Notes under the pieces: generated by a model | What the model saw: the letters and a program-made list of their open reading frames with translations, nothing else | Told to the model about the DNA's origin: nothing | Databases searched by the model: none | Assembly: GCF_001424875.1 (NCBI RefSeq) | Contig: NZ_LMCT01000012.1 | Coordinates: forward strand, 273,850 to 337,849 | DNA from: Kitasatospora sp. Root107 | Lineage (GTDB): Bacteria; Actinomycetota; Actinomycetes; Streptomycetales; Streptomycetaceae | DNA: 64,000 nt | Reading direction: 5' to 3' | Shown here: in pieces, positions 44,509 to 53,531 of the stretch | Layout: the number at the start of each line of letters is the position of its first letter | How positions within the stretch are numbered: position 1 is the first letter of the stretch | Made by a program: the position numbers and the translations under genes

Positions 44509-46634
44509 TCAGCTGGGCACCGCCGTGCCGTAGAAGGCGTCCAGGGCGTAGACGCAGCGGTCCTTGCTGCCGACGAAGACCCGGCCGCCGACCGCCACCG
44601 GGGAGCCGGTGAGCTCGCCCTTGGTGCCGAGCTCCCAGCGGAGCTGACCCGTGCTCAGATCGAGGGTGTGCAGCGAGTGGTCCCGGCTGCCCAGGTGGAC
44701 CAGGCCGTCGGCGACGGCCGGCGCGCCGACCAGTTCGCCGCGCGCGCTGTAGCGCCAGCGCTCCCGCCCCGACCCGGTGTCGAAGGCGTGCAGGGTGTCC
44801 CCCGCCCCGACCAGGACGGTGCCGCCCGCGACCACCACTGGCTCGGCCCCCTGCCGGCTCCCGGTCCGCCCCCGCCAGCGGTCCCGTCCGGTCGCGGCGT
44901 CCAGCGAGTAGACCGTCCCGAGGTAGTCCGCGACGTACACCGCCCCGCCGTCCACCGCCGGTGGGGTGAAGAGCACCACCGCCGCCTCGAACCGCCACCG
45001 CTCGGCCCCGGTCGCGACGTCCAGGGCGTAGACCCGCGTACCGGATGTCAGATAGAGCGTTCCACCCAGCTCGACCGGCCGGGACGGCACCTCCTCGCCG
45101 ACCTGGAAGGCCCACCGCAGCCGCCCGCCGCGCGGATCGACGCAGCGCAGCCGCCCACCGCCGTAGTAGTACGCCGCACCGCCCACCAGCGCGGGCCCGG
45201 ACTGCGGGTTCTCGTAGTCCTGCTGGGCGTCGTCGGCCCGCCACAGCTCGGCACCGCTGGCGGCCGAACGGAGCTGCACGCCGCCGCCCCTGATGCCGCA
45301 GCAGAGCACGCCGTCGGCGGCGTCCAGCGAGTAGATCCAGCCGTCCAGCGAGTTGCGCCAGCGCTCGGTGCCGTCGGCCACGTCCACGGTGTAGAGGTGC
45401 GGACCGTCGGCGGCGTGCACCCGCCCGGCGTCCACGGCCAGCGCCCAGGCCACGTCGCGGGTCTTGTAACGGCGCTGCCCGGAGCCGATGTCCAGGGCGT
45501 GCACCTCGAAGCTGGAGACGAACAGGGTGCCCCCCGCGACCACGGGCGTGCCCCAGACGTCGTTGGACATCCGGAACCGCCACGGCCGCCAGCGCGGCGC
45601 GGGCGGCGAGACCGGGGCGGCGCCAGCCGGATCTCCCCGGCGGCCGGCGGCCGGCGCTCGGCGATCTTCTCGGTGACCACCGAGGCGGGCCCCGGCGGCT
45701 GCGGGGGCACCACCGGCGGCAGTACGGGCGGGGGTGAGACGGTCCGGCGGGTGCGCTTGCGCTCGATCAGGTCCAGCGCGACGGTCGGCAGCCAGTCCCC
45801 CGCCTCGCCGGCCGCGTCGTCCCGGGAGAACAGGTGCGGGGCCAGCTCGGCCTGGATCTGCGCGGGCGTCGGCCGCTCCTCCTGGGCGGGGCGCATGCAG
45901 GCCCGGACCAGGTCGGCCAGTTCGACCGGCAGACCCGACAGGTCGGCCTGGTCGCGGAGCAGCTGAAAGACCGTCTCCACCGGGTTGGCGCCCCGGTAGG
46001 GGGCGTGGCCGGTGGCGCAGAAGACCAGCAGCGAGCCGAGCGAGTACACGTCGCTGGCGCCCGTCACGCTGCGGCTGTCCTTCGCCTGCTCCGGCGACAT
46101 GTAGGCGGGGGTGCCGACCGCGACATTGGTCATGGTGAGCCGGGAGTTGGAGACCCCGGCGGCGATTCCGAAGTCGATCACCCGGGGGCCGTCCTCGACC
46201 ACCAGCACGTTGGACGGCTTGAGGTCGCGGTGCACCAACCCGGCCGCGTGGATGGACTGCAGGGCCTCGGCGATGCCCGCGATCAACCAGCGGACGGCGT
46301 CCACCGGGAGCGGCCCGCAGTGGCCGATCAGCTCCTCCAACGAGGGCGCGGGCACGTACGCGGTGGCCAGCCACGGCACCGGTGCGTCGGCGTCGGCGTC
46401 CACCACGGCCGCGGTGTAGAAGCCGCCCACCGTCTTGGCCGCCGCGATCTCCCGGGCGAACCGGACCCGGAACAGCTCGTCCTCGGCCAGCTCCCCCCGT
46501 ACGGTCTTGATCGCGACCCGCCGGCCGGACGCGGAGCGCGCCAGGTAGACCAGGCCCATCCCGCCCGCACCGAGCCGCCCGAGCACCTCGAAGGGCCCGA
46601 TCCGCCTCGGATCGTGCGCTGAAAGCTGGTCCAC
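44509..46634 (-). CDS. Ser/Thr protein kinase with C-terminal PQQ-like beta-propeller (AfsK-like), apparent frameshift
   Basis: The kinase part (from GTG 46634 to about 45640, some 330 residues) has all catalytic motifs: GRLGAGGMGLVYLA, VAIKT, GLVHRDLKPSNVLV, VIDFGIAAG and AYMSPEQA. It ends in a Pro-rich linker. The following 370 residues, ending at 44509, form a PQQ/quinoprotein propeller with repeated ALDIGSGQRRY, TVDVADGTERWRN, ALDVATGAERWRF, SLDAATGRDRWRG and TLDLSTGQLRWEL units. The two parts lie in different frames; the switch is near 45615 in a C-rich run and would be repaired by one added base. AfsK of S. coelicolor has the same domain order and phosphorylates AfsR. There is no membrane segment. 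This is a sequencing or true one-base deletion, or less likely programmed shifting. Confidence 0.82.
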
Positions 46635-46996
46635 TCCGCTGCCACCTCCCCGTCCTGCGGCCACCCGGTCGGGGTGCGCCGCCCCCGATTCTCCAACGCC
46701 TGCCCCGCCTGATCCAATCTCCCCCGCCGCCAGGCGAATCGGCCCTGCTCGGGGCCCTCGCACCGCGTGGTGCCGGACCGGAACTGACGGACCGACGGCT
46801 CCGGGCCCTGACGGTCACTCTGCGCGACCCGACCATCCCTCAGCCGACACCCCGTCACGCTGGGGCTCCGTCAGAACACGGGGGGGCATCGTGCGCGGGA
46901 GCGGCAACTGAATATCCGTCGGCTGATCGCCCCTCGCCTGGAGTAATAGTCACATCACCGAATCGCGCCAAGATCTTGCCACGGTAAGCTGACGGC

Positions 46997-47638
46997 ATGA
47001 CAGGACAAGTTCGCACCGTCGACGGTCGCGTCGCCGGGCGACGCGGACAGGAGACGCGGCAGAAGCTGCTCGACTGCCTCCGCGAGATGCTCAGCACGTC
47101 GCCTTACCGGGACGTCAAGGTCATCGACGTCGCCCGTATGGCGGGTACCTCCCCCGCGACCTTCTACCAGTACTTCCCGGATGTCGAGGGCGCTGTCCTC
47201 GAAATCGCCGAGGAAATGGCCGAGGACAGCGTGGAGCTCAAGGAGCTCCTCGATGGAAAGTCCTGGGTGGGAAAGACCGGCTTCACCACGTCGGAAGACC
47301 TGGTGGACGGATTTCTCGCCTTCTGGCGCAAGAACGATGCCATTCTCCGAGTGGTCACTCTCGGTGCAGCCGAAGGGGACAAGCGGTTCTTCAAGATCCG
47401 CATGAAGGTCCTCAACTCGGTGGCCGGGCCACTCGGTGAAGCCATCAAGGCCAACCAGGCCAAGACCGACAAGTCGGTCGATCCGGCCGCTCTCTCCGGG
47501 TCCCTGGTCTCGCTCCTCGCCTCGGCGGCGGAGCATTCCAAGGCCTTCACCGCCTGGGGCGTGAAGGTCAAGGACCTCAAACCCAACCTCGCCCTCCAGG
47601 TCTACCTGGGTGTGACGGGCAAGAAGCCGCCCAAGTAA
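46997..47638 (+). CDS. TetR-family transcriptional regulator
   Basis: A 213-residue regulator. The N-terminal helix-turn-helix is at residues about 15-65 (RRGQETRQKLLDCLREMLSTSPYRDVKVIDVARMAGTSPATFYQYFPDVEGAVLEIAEEM). The ligand-binding region has LVDGFLAFWRKNDAILRVVTLGAAEGDKRFFKIR. Homologues occur across Streptomyces next to the fabH-like gene, but no ligand is known to me. It has lower GC in wobble positions than its neighbours in part of the gene, which may reflect strong translation. Confidence 0.9.
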   Translation: MTGQVRTVDGRVAGRRGQETRQKLLDCLREMLSTSPYRDVKVIDVARMAGTSPATFYQYFPDVEGAVLEIAEEMAEDSVELKELLDGKSWVGKTGFTTSEDLVDGFLAFWRKNDAILRVVTLGAAEGDKRFFKIRMKVLNSVAGPLGEAIKANQAKTDKSVDPAALSGSLVSLLASAAEHSKAFTAWGVKVKDLKPNLALQVYLGVTGKKPPK

Positions 47639-47756
47639 CCCACCCGTCCACCCCGCGTGCTCCGTCCCGGTTTCCTGTCCGGGGCGCGTCGGACGGCGGC
47701 CGTGTCCTCGGGGGAGGTTCGCCGACGTTGACCGCGCAACACGCACAAACCCCAAG

Positions 47757-47784
47757 AAGGGGCGGCCCACCCGGGCCGCCCCTT
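47757..47784. terminator. Bidirectional terminator hairpin
   Basis: Perfect 12-bp arms (47757-47768 and 47773-47784) with a 4-nt loop ACCC. It lies between the convergent TetR gene and fabH-like gene and has the A/T-flanked GC stem of an intrinsic terminator. Confidence 0.8.
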
Positions 47785-47802
47785 CGGCACGTCCTGCGGA
47801 GG

Positions 47803-48747
47803 CTACGGGCAGCGCACGACCTGGCCGGCGTACGCGAGCCCGCCGCCGAAGCCGAACAGCAGCACCGGGTCCCCGGTCCGCAGCTCCCCCCGCTCGACCA
47901 GCTTGCTGAGCGCCAGCGGGATCGAGGCGGCCGAGGTGTTGCCCGACTCCACCACGTCGCGGGCGACCACCGCGTCCTCGGCCAGCCCGAGCTTGTTGGC
48001 GATCGCGTCGATGATCCGCAGGTTGGCCTGGTGCGCGACGAAGCCGCGCAGCTCGGACGGCTCGATCCCGGCCTTCCGGCAGGTCTCCCGGGCCAGCGGG
48101 GCGAGCTGGGTGGTGGCCCAGCGGAACACGGTCTGGCCCTGCTGACTGATCGTCGGGTCCCAGCCGGTGATCACCACGGCGTCGCCCTTGTCGGGCTCGG
48201 AGCCCCAGAGCACCGGGCCGATCCCGGACTGCTCGTCAGGAACCGCCTCCACCACCGCGGCCCCGGCCCCGTCCGCGAAGATCACCGCGGTGGTCCGGTC
48301 GCTCCAGTCGATGGTGTCGGACATCCGCTCGGCACCGATCACCAGCGCCCGGGTGGCCGAGCCGGCCCGGATCGCGTGGTCGGCGGTGGCGAGCGCGTAG
48401 GAGAAGCCGGAGCAGACGGTGTTGATGTCGTACGCGGCGGGCGAGCGGATGCCCAGCCGGGCGGAGACGGCGGCGGCGGTGTTGGGGCTGCGCTCGACCG
48501 CGGTGCAGGTAGCGACCACCACCAGGTCGATCTGCTCGGGCAGCAGGCCGCTGTTGGCGAGCGCCTTCTGGGCCGCCTCGGTGGCCATGTCGACCAGGGT
48601 CTCGTCCTCGGCGAGGTGCCGGGACCTGATGCCGACCCGGGAGCGGATCCACTCGTCGTCGGTGTCGACCAGCAGGGCGAGGTCGTCGTTGGTGAGGACC
48701 TTCGGCGGCTGGAAGTGGCCGAGCGACACGATACGGGAGGCGGTCAT
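47803..48747 (-). CDS. 3-oxoacyl-ACP synthase III (FabH-type ketosynthase)
   Basis: A 314-residue thiolase-fold enzyme. The triad is complete: Cys in AAYDINTVCSGFSYAL, His in FVAHQANLRIIDAI, Asn in VESGNTSAASIPLAL. The Gly-rich end GDPVLLFGFGGGLAYAGQVV is typical. FabH joins acyl-CoA starters to malonyl-ACP; this copy stands alone rather than in the fab operon, so it may serve a special starter or a secondary pathway. ATG 48747 was chosen; a TTG 15 nt upstream is possible. Confidence 0.9.
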   Translation of the reverse strand: MTASRIVSLGHFQPPKVLTNDDLALLVDTDDEWIRSRVGIRSRHLAEDETLVDMATEAAQKALANSGLLPEQIDLVVVATCTAVERSPNTAAAVSARLGIRSPAAYDINTVCSGFSYALATADHAIRAGSATRALVIGAERMSDTIDWSDRTTAVIFADGAGAAVVEAVPDEQSGIGPVLWGSEPDKGDAVVITGWDPTISQQGQTVFRWATTQLAPLARETCRKAGIEPSELRGFVAHQANLRIIDAIANKLGLAEDAVVARDVVESGNTSAASIPLALSKLVERGELRTGDPVLLFGFGGGLAYAGQVVRCP

Positions 48748-48876
48748 ACCGCCACTCAACAACGTTACCGACCAGTCCGTGGGTGACGCCCGGGTACAAC
48801 GTCCAAGGTCGGAACCTGTAGGGGCCGGACAATAGCCCTTGCGGGGTCTGGGCCAACGACTCGCCCGAATCCGGCC

Positions 48877-49791
48877 TCAGGACGCCAGTGCGGCGGCGTC
48901 ACCCATCACGACCATCGGTTTGGCGGCCGGGTCGAGCGCCTTGATCAGTTCGATCATCTGCGCCTCCGGCAGCGAGACACAGCCGTGGGTCGGGCCGCCG
49001 TGGTCGACGTGCAGCCAGATGCCGGTGCCCTTGGCGACGCCCTCGGGGTACTTGGTGCTGAGCGGCGAGGTGCCGGCCACCCGGTTGTAGTTGATCGCCA
49101 CCACGTAGTCGAAGGAGCCGGCCAGCGGTTCGCCGTTGAAGCCGTTGCCGCCGATCACGAAGGCCTTGTCCTGGTCGTACGGGAGCTTGCTGCCGGGGTC
49201 GGCCTTGCGGCCGCCCGCGTCGGTCAGCGCGAAGATCCCGACCGGGCTGCGCAGGTCGCCCTGGCGGTGGTCGGTGGTCCACCCCTTGTACGCGTTGTGG
49301 CCGGCCCAGACCGCGCCGGGCTTCCAGCGGTTGTCCTCGGTCCTGGTCCAGAGCGTGACGCCGGTCTCCGAGGCGTTCTTGTCCTTGCCGGTGGCGACCA
49401 CCAGCTGCCGGGTGTCGGCGGGGATCTGCGCGGTGAACTTGGGGCCGAGGCCGGGGATGGTCAGGACGCTCCCGTCACTCCGGTCGGAGCGGTCGGCGGC
49501 GGGCTGCTCGGTCCGCTGCCCGGCCTGGGCGGCGACCGCGTCCGGGGCGGCCGACGAGGTGTCAGGAAGCGGCAGGTCCGGCATCCCGGCGGCGGCGACC
49601 TCCGGGGTGGAGCGCCCGGGGCCGACGGTGAACCAACCCGAGACGGCGGCCAGCAGCATCGCCGTACTGCCCATCAGGGCGCGGCCACCGCGCTTCTTCT
49701 TCGTCTTCCGACGGTGCCCACGGGGCCTGGTCGCCGCGTCGGCGGGCACGTCGGCCCGACTGCGGGGTTTGGCACGATGGGAACCGGACAT
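48877..49791 (-). CDS. L,D-transpeptidase (YkuD) family cell-wall enzyme
   Basis: A 304-residue membrane-anchored protein. A very basic cytoplasmic N-terminus (RRKTKKKRGGRALMG) precedes one span (STAMLLAAVSGWFTVG), then a Pro/Ala linker. The C-terminal YkuD domain has the catalytic motif HVDHGGPTHGCVSLPEAQM with the nucleophile Cys. It makes 3-3 cross-links or modifies peptidoglycan; the LRSPVGIFALTDAGG segment is typical of this Streptomyces group. It has no linked operon partners. Confidence 0.88.
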   Translation of the reverse strand: MSGSHRAKPRSRADVPADAATRPRGHRRKTKKKRGGRALMGSTAMLLAAVSGWFTVGPGRSTPEVAAAGMPDLPLPDTSSAAPDAVAAQAGQRTEQPAADRSDRSDGSVLTIPGLGPKFTAQIPADTRQLVVATGKDKNASETGVTLWTRTEDNRWKPGAVWAGHNAYKGWTTDHRQGDLRSPVGIFALTDAGGRKADPGSKLPYDQDKAFVIGGNGFNGEPLAGSFDYVVAINYNRVAGTSPLSTKYPEGVAKGTGIWLHVDHGGPTHGCVSLPEAQMIELIKALDPAAKPMVVMGDAAALAS

Positions 49792-49878
49792 GCGGACGAT
49801 CCTTCCAAAGCCGTGGGCCGAAACGGAACCCCTGGCGTGTGGTGAGCCTGTGAGCATACGGCACCCCCCGAAACGACA

Positions 49879-49911
49879 ACGCCCTCCGAGCCGGTTCGGC
49901 TCGGAGGGCGT
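49879..49911 (-). terminator. Terminator hairpin downstream of mqnE
   Basis: Perfect 14-bp arms (49879-49892 and 49898-49911) with a 5-nt loop GGTTC, 13 nt beyond the mqnE stop on the minus strand. Confidence 0.82.
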
Positions 49912-49924
49912 GCTGGCAGAGCAG

Positions 49925-51088
49925 TCAGAGGCGCATCGCCTGCGGGGTCTCCCGGCGGTTCAGGTCCGGACCCTCGTACTCGCGGATGATCTCGTACCGG
50001 GTGTTCCGCTCGACCGGGCGGAAGCCGGCGTCCTTGATCAGGTCGAGCAGGTCGTCGCGGCCCAGCTTGTTCGGGGTGCCGAAGTTGTCCGCGTCGTGGG
50101 TGATCTTGTACTCGACCACCGAGCCGTCCATGTCGTCCGCACCGTGACTGAGCGCCAGCTGCGCGGTGGTGACACCGTGCATCACCCAGAACACCTTGAC
50201 GTGCGGGACGTTGTCGAACAGCAGCCGGGAGACCGCGAAGGTCTTCAGCGCCTCGGCGCCGGTGGCCATCTCGGTGCGGGCCATCAGCTTGTTGCGGACC
50301 ACGCCGTCCTTGGAGTCGTGGAAGTCGTGCTGGTAGCGCAGCGGGATGAAGACCTGGAAGCCGCCGGTCTCGTCCTGCAGCTCCCGCAGCCGGAGCACGT
50401 GGTCGACCCGGTGCCGGGGCTCCTCGATGTGCCCGTACAGCATGGTCGCGGGGGTCTTCAGACCCTTCTCGTGCGCCAGGCGGTGGATCCGCGACCAGTC
50501 CTCCCAGTGGGTCTCGTGGTCGACGATGTGCTGGCGGACCTCCCAGTCGAAGATCTCCGCGCCGCCGCCGGTGAGCGACTCCAGACCGGCGTCGATCAGC
50601 TCGTCCAGGATCTCACTGGCCGTCAGGCCGCTGATCCGCTCGAACCAGTGGATCTCGGTGGCGGTGAACGCCTTCAGCGAGACGTTCGGCAGTGCGGCCT
50701 TCAACTCCCGCAGGCTGCGCGGGTAGTAGCGCCACGGCAGGGTCGGGTGCAGACCGTTGACGATGTGCAGCTCGGTCAGCGAGTCGACCTCCATCGCCTT
50801 CGCCAGCCGGACGGCCTCCTCGATCCGCATGGTGTACGCGTCCTTCTCGCCCGGCTTGCGCTGGAACGAGCAGTAGGCACAGGAGGCGGCGCAGACGTTG
50901 GTCATGTTGAGGTGACGGTTGACGTTGAAGTGGACCACGTCGCCGTTCTTCTCGGTCCGCACGTGGTGCGCCAGACCGCCGAGCCAGGCCAGGTCGTCGC
51001 TCTCGTAGAGCGCGACGCCGTCCTCGCGGGTCAGCCGCTCACCCGCGTAGACCTTCGCCTCCAGCTCACGCTTCAGCCCTGCGTCCAT
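49925..51088 (-). CDS. mqnE: Aminofutalosine synthase (radical SAM)
   Basis: A 387-residue radical SAM enzyme of the futalosine route to menaquinone. It joins the enolpyruvyl-benzoate product of MqnA to adenosine from S-adenosylmethionine. The cluster Cys residues are C66, C70 and C73 in NVCAASCAYCSF. MqnE rather than MqnC is indicated by ELHIVNGLHPTLPWRYYPRSLRELK and the LESLTGGGAEIFDWEVR block. Menaquinone is the electron acceptor of complex I, whose second operon is 9 kb away. A 167-nt structured repeat lies directly upstream. Confidence 0.92.
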   Translation of the reverse strand: MDAGLKRELEAKVYAGERLTREDGVALYESDDLAWLGGLAHHVRTEKNGDVVHFNVNRHLNMTNVCAASCAYCSFQRKPGEKDAYTMRIEEAVRLAKAMEVDSLTELHIVNGLHPTLPWRYYPRSLRELKAALPNVSLKAFTATEIHWFERISGLTASEILDELIDAGLESLTGGGAEIFDWEVRQHIVDHETHWEDWSRIHRLAHEKGLKTPATMLYGHIEEPRHRVDHVLRLRELQDETGGFQVFIPLRYQHDFHDSKDGVVRNKLMARTEMATGAEALKTFAVSRLLFDNVPHVKVFWVMHGVTTAQLALSHGADDMDGSVVEYKITHDADNFGTPNKLGRDDLLDLIKDAGFRPVERNTRYEIIREYEGPDLNRRETPQAMRL

Positions 51089-51141
51089 GCGGTGACCTGC
51101 CTCCTCGTGCCGTGAGAATTGACCTTCGCCGAGCCTACGCC

Positions 51142-51308
51142 CTGCGCCTCACCCGGCAGGGGCCACCCCGTCGCGCCGCCCGGCACGCACTCTCGCCGCA
51201 CCGGCCAAAGGCCCAAGTAGCTCCGCTACGAGGGCCTCCGGCCGGCACGCCGATAGCACGCACCGAACGACGCTCCTCACGGGGCCTCCCCTGCCGGGTG
51301 AGGCGCAG
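51142..51308 (-). repeat. 167-nt structured inverted repeat between the dehydratase gene and mqnE
   Basis: Perfect 21-bp outer arms (51142-51162 and 51288-51308) enclose a nested hairpin at 51203-51243 with three paired blocks (GGCC/GGCC, GGCCC/GGGCC, GTAGC/GCTAC) separated by small symmetric internal loops and closed by a 3-nt loop. The right outer arm overlaps the last codons of the dehydratase gene, and the left arm ends 53 nt before the mqnE start on the upstream side. It may be a terminator-attenuator, a structured RNA or a mobile repeat family. Confidence 0.75.
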
Positions 51309-52266
51309 CCGCCAGCAGCTCGGCCAGCAGGCTCGGTTCGATGTTCCCACCACTGACGACCGCGCCGAACACCCGCCCCTCCAGCTCCGCCGCGCAGTGG
51401 AAGTAGGCCGCTGCGGCGACCGCGCCCGAGGGCTCGGCGACCAGCCGGCCGCGCCGGGCCAGCAGTGCCACGGTGTCCCGGATCTGCTGCTCGGAGACGG
51501 TCACGATGTCGTCCACGTACGCCTGGATGTGCTCGAACGGGAGCACCCCGACGCTGGGCGTGCGCAGCCCGTCCGCGATGGTCCGGTAGGTCAGGTCGGT
51601 GGACCAGCTCAGCCGTTCGCCGGCCCGGAAGCTGGCCTGTGCGTCGGCGGCCAGCTCGGGCTCGACGCCGATCACCCGGACGCCCGGGCAGGCCAGCTTG
51701 AGCGCGGCGGCGGTGCCGCTGATCAGGCCGCCGCCGCTGACCGGCACCAGCACGGTGTCCAGCTCGTCGGGGGCGTCCTCGGCGATCTCCAAGCCGACCG
51801 TGCCCTGGCCCGCGATGATGTACGGGTCGTCGTAGGGCGGCACCCAGACGTAGCCGTGCTTCTCGGCCAGCTCGGCGGGCAGGCTGTCCCGCTCGCCGGC
51901 CCCGACCAGGAACACCTCGGCGCCGAAGGAGCGGGTGTTCTCGACCTTGACGGCGGGTGAGACGTCCGGCATCACGATGACGGCCTTGATGCCGAGCAGC
52001 TGGGCGGCGTACGCCACCGCCTGGGCGTGGTTGCCGCTGGACTGCGCGACCACACCACGGGCCCGCTCGGCCTCGGTCAGCGCGGCGAGGCGGTTGTACG
52101 CCCCGCGGATCTTGAACGCGCCGGTCGGCTGGAGGCCCTCCGGCTTGAGCCAGAGCGCCCGCTCCCCCTGGGCCGCCCACGGGGCGGGCATCAGCGGGGT
52201 CCTGACCGCCACTCCGGCGATCCGCTGCTGCGCCGCGCGCAGTTCCTCCAGGCCGATCAACGACAT
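51277..52266 (-). CDS. Threonine/serine dehydratase (PLP-dependent)
   Basis: A 329-residue fold-type II enzyme that deaminates threonine to 2-oxobutanoate (or serine to pyruvate). PLP-binding Lys is in PTGAFKIRGAYNRL. The cofactor phosphate loop is VPVSGGGLISGTAAA, and SSGNHAQAVAYAA binds the substrate. It lacks the C-terminal ACT regulatory domain of biosynthetic IlvA, so it resembles the short catabolic form. It starts 3 nt after the stop of the Lrp-type regulator, so the two are one transcript and probably one amino-acid-controlled unit. Confidence 0.92.
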   Translation of the reverse strand: MSLIGLEELRAAQQRIAGVAVRTPLMPAPWAAQGERALWLKPEGLQPTGAFKIRGAYNRLAALTEAERARGVVAQSSGNHAQAVAYAAQLLGIKAVIVMPDVSPAVKVENTRSFGAEVFLVGAGERDSLPAELAEKHGYVWVPPYDDPYIIAGQGTVGLEIAEDAPDELDTVLVPVSGGGLISGTAAALKLACPGVRVIGVEPELAADAQASFRAGERLSWSTDLTYRTIADGLRTPSVGVLPFEHIQAYVDDIVTVSEQQIRDTVALLARRGRLVAEPSGAVAAAAYFHCAAELEGRVFGAVVSGGNIEPSLLAELLAAAPHPAGEAP

Positions 52267-52269
52267 GAG

Positions 52270-52731
52270 CTACTCCCCTGGCTCCAACGGCAGTTCACTG
52301 ACCCGGTTCTCCCACTTGGTGGAGAGAACGACGGTGGTTCTGGTCCGGGCCACGCCCTTGGTGCCGGACAGCCGCTTGACCACCGACTCCAGGCCCTCCA
52401 CGTCGGAGACCCGGACCTTGAGCATGTACGAGTCGTCGCCCGCGATGAACCAGCAGTCCTCGACCTCGCCGAGGTCCTTCAGCCGGTGCGCCACGTCCTC
52501 GTGGTCGGCGGCGTCGGTGAGCTGAAGACCGATCAGGGCGGTGACCCCGAAGCCCAGCGAGGCCGGGTTGACGGTGGCGCGGTAGCCGGTGATCACCCCG
52601 GCCTGCTCCAGCCGGTTGATCCGGTCCGTCACGCTCGGGCCCGACAGGCCGACCAGGCGGCCCAGTTCGGCGTACGACGCGCGGCCGTTCTCCCGAAGCG
52701 CCTGGATGAGCTGTCTGTCCACCGTGTCCAT
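52270..52731 (-). CDS. Lrp/AsnC-family regulator
   Basis: A 153-residue regulator. The N-terminal helix-turn-helix (DTVDRQLIQALRENGRASYAELGRLVGLSGPSVTDRINRLEQAGVI) is followed by a RAM effector domain (VTALIGLQLTDAADHEDVAHRLKDLGEVEDCWFIAGDDSYMLKVRV). It binds amino acids in characterised members. It sits directly before the dehydratase gene, whose expression it likely controls. ATG 52731 was chosen because it fits the family start. Confidence 0.93.
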   Translation of the reverse strand: MDTVDRQLIQALRENGRASYAELGRLVGLSGPSVTDRINRLEQAGVITGYRATVNPASLGFGVTALIGLQLTDAADHEDVAHRLKDLGEVEDCWFIAGDDSYMLKVRVSDVEGLESVVKRLSGTKGVARTRTTVVLSTKWENRVSELPLEPGE

Positions 52732-52853
52732 GTATCCGCCCGCGTCCTTCCGAACCTCTCCAGACCCACAGATCATTATCCGGATTCGAAGGCGTCACAC
52801 CTGGATCGACCCGGATATCGCAATGAACATACCGTCCCGCCCGGCCGCTCCGC

Positions 52854-53504
52854 CTACCCGACCTTCCCCCCGTCGCCCAACTCGCCCGCCCAGCGCCGGT
52901 ACAGCGTGTGCGGCACACCCACCGCGTCGAGCACCCGGCCGGCCACGAAATCCACCAGTTCCCGGGCGGTGGAGCCCCCGGCGTAGAAGCCCGGCGCGGC
53001 GGGCAGCACCACGGCGCCCTGCGCGTCCAGCTCCACCAGGTGCTTCAACGTCACCCCGTTGAGCGGTGTCTCGCGCAGACAGAGCACCAGCGGCCGGCGC
53101 TCCTTCAGGGTGACGCTGGCGGCCCGCTGGAGCAGGTCCTTGCTCAGCCCGAGCGCGATCCCGGCCACCGCCCCGGTGGTGGCCGGCACCACCAGCATCC
53201 CCTTCGCCGGGTACGAGCCGCTGGACGGTCCGGCCGCGAAGTCCCCGGCGGCCCAGTACCGGACGCCGTCCAGCTCCTCGGTGCCCAGCCACTCCCCCAG
53301 GTCGGCCCGCCAGTGCGCGTCCCGGAAGGAGATCCCGGTCTCGTCCAGGATGGTCAGCCGGGCCGCCCGGCTGACCACCAGATCGACCGTCTCACCCGCC
53401 GTCAGCAGGGCCCGGATCACCGAGGCGGCGTACGGCGTCCCGGACGCCCCGGAGACCCCGACCACCCAGGGCTGACGTGGCGTCTGCTGCTGATCACTGC
53501 TCAT
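52854..53504 (-). CDS. UbiX-family flavin prenyltransferase
   Basis: A 216-residue enzyme that makes prenylated FMN for UbiD-type decarboxylases. Marks: WVVGVSGASGTPYAASVIRALL (FMN phosphate loop), MLVVPATTGAVAGIALGLSKDLLQRAASVTLKERRPLVLCLRETPL and the C-terminal ARELVDFVAGRVLDAVGVPH. In the futalosine menaquinone pathway a UbiX/UbiD-like pair performs the ring decarboxylation, and in Streptomyces these genes lie near mqnE. No UbiD or UbiA homologue is next to it in this window. A start at GTG 53513 is possible. Confidence 0.9.
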   Translation of the reverse strand: MSSDQQQTPRQPWVVGVSGASGTPYAASVIRALLTAGETVDLVVSRAARLTILDETGISFRDAHWRADLGEWLGTEELDGVRYWAAGDFAAGPSSGSYPAKGMLVVPATTGAVAGIALGLSKDLLQRAASVTLKERRPLVLCLRETPLNGVTLKHLVELDAQGAVVLPAAPGFYAGGSTARELVDFVAGRVLDAVGVPHTLYRRWAGELGDGGKVG

Positions 53505-53531
53505 ACCGGGCACGATAGTCCGGCCGAGGGG

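Noticed and set aside
51149..52180. Minus-strand frame reading from the dehydratase gene through the structured repeat
   Set aside because: It is out of frame with the clear PLP enzyme and only stays open because of GC-rich codons.
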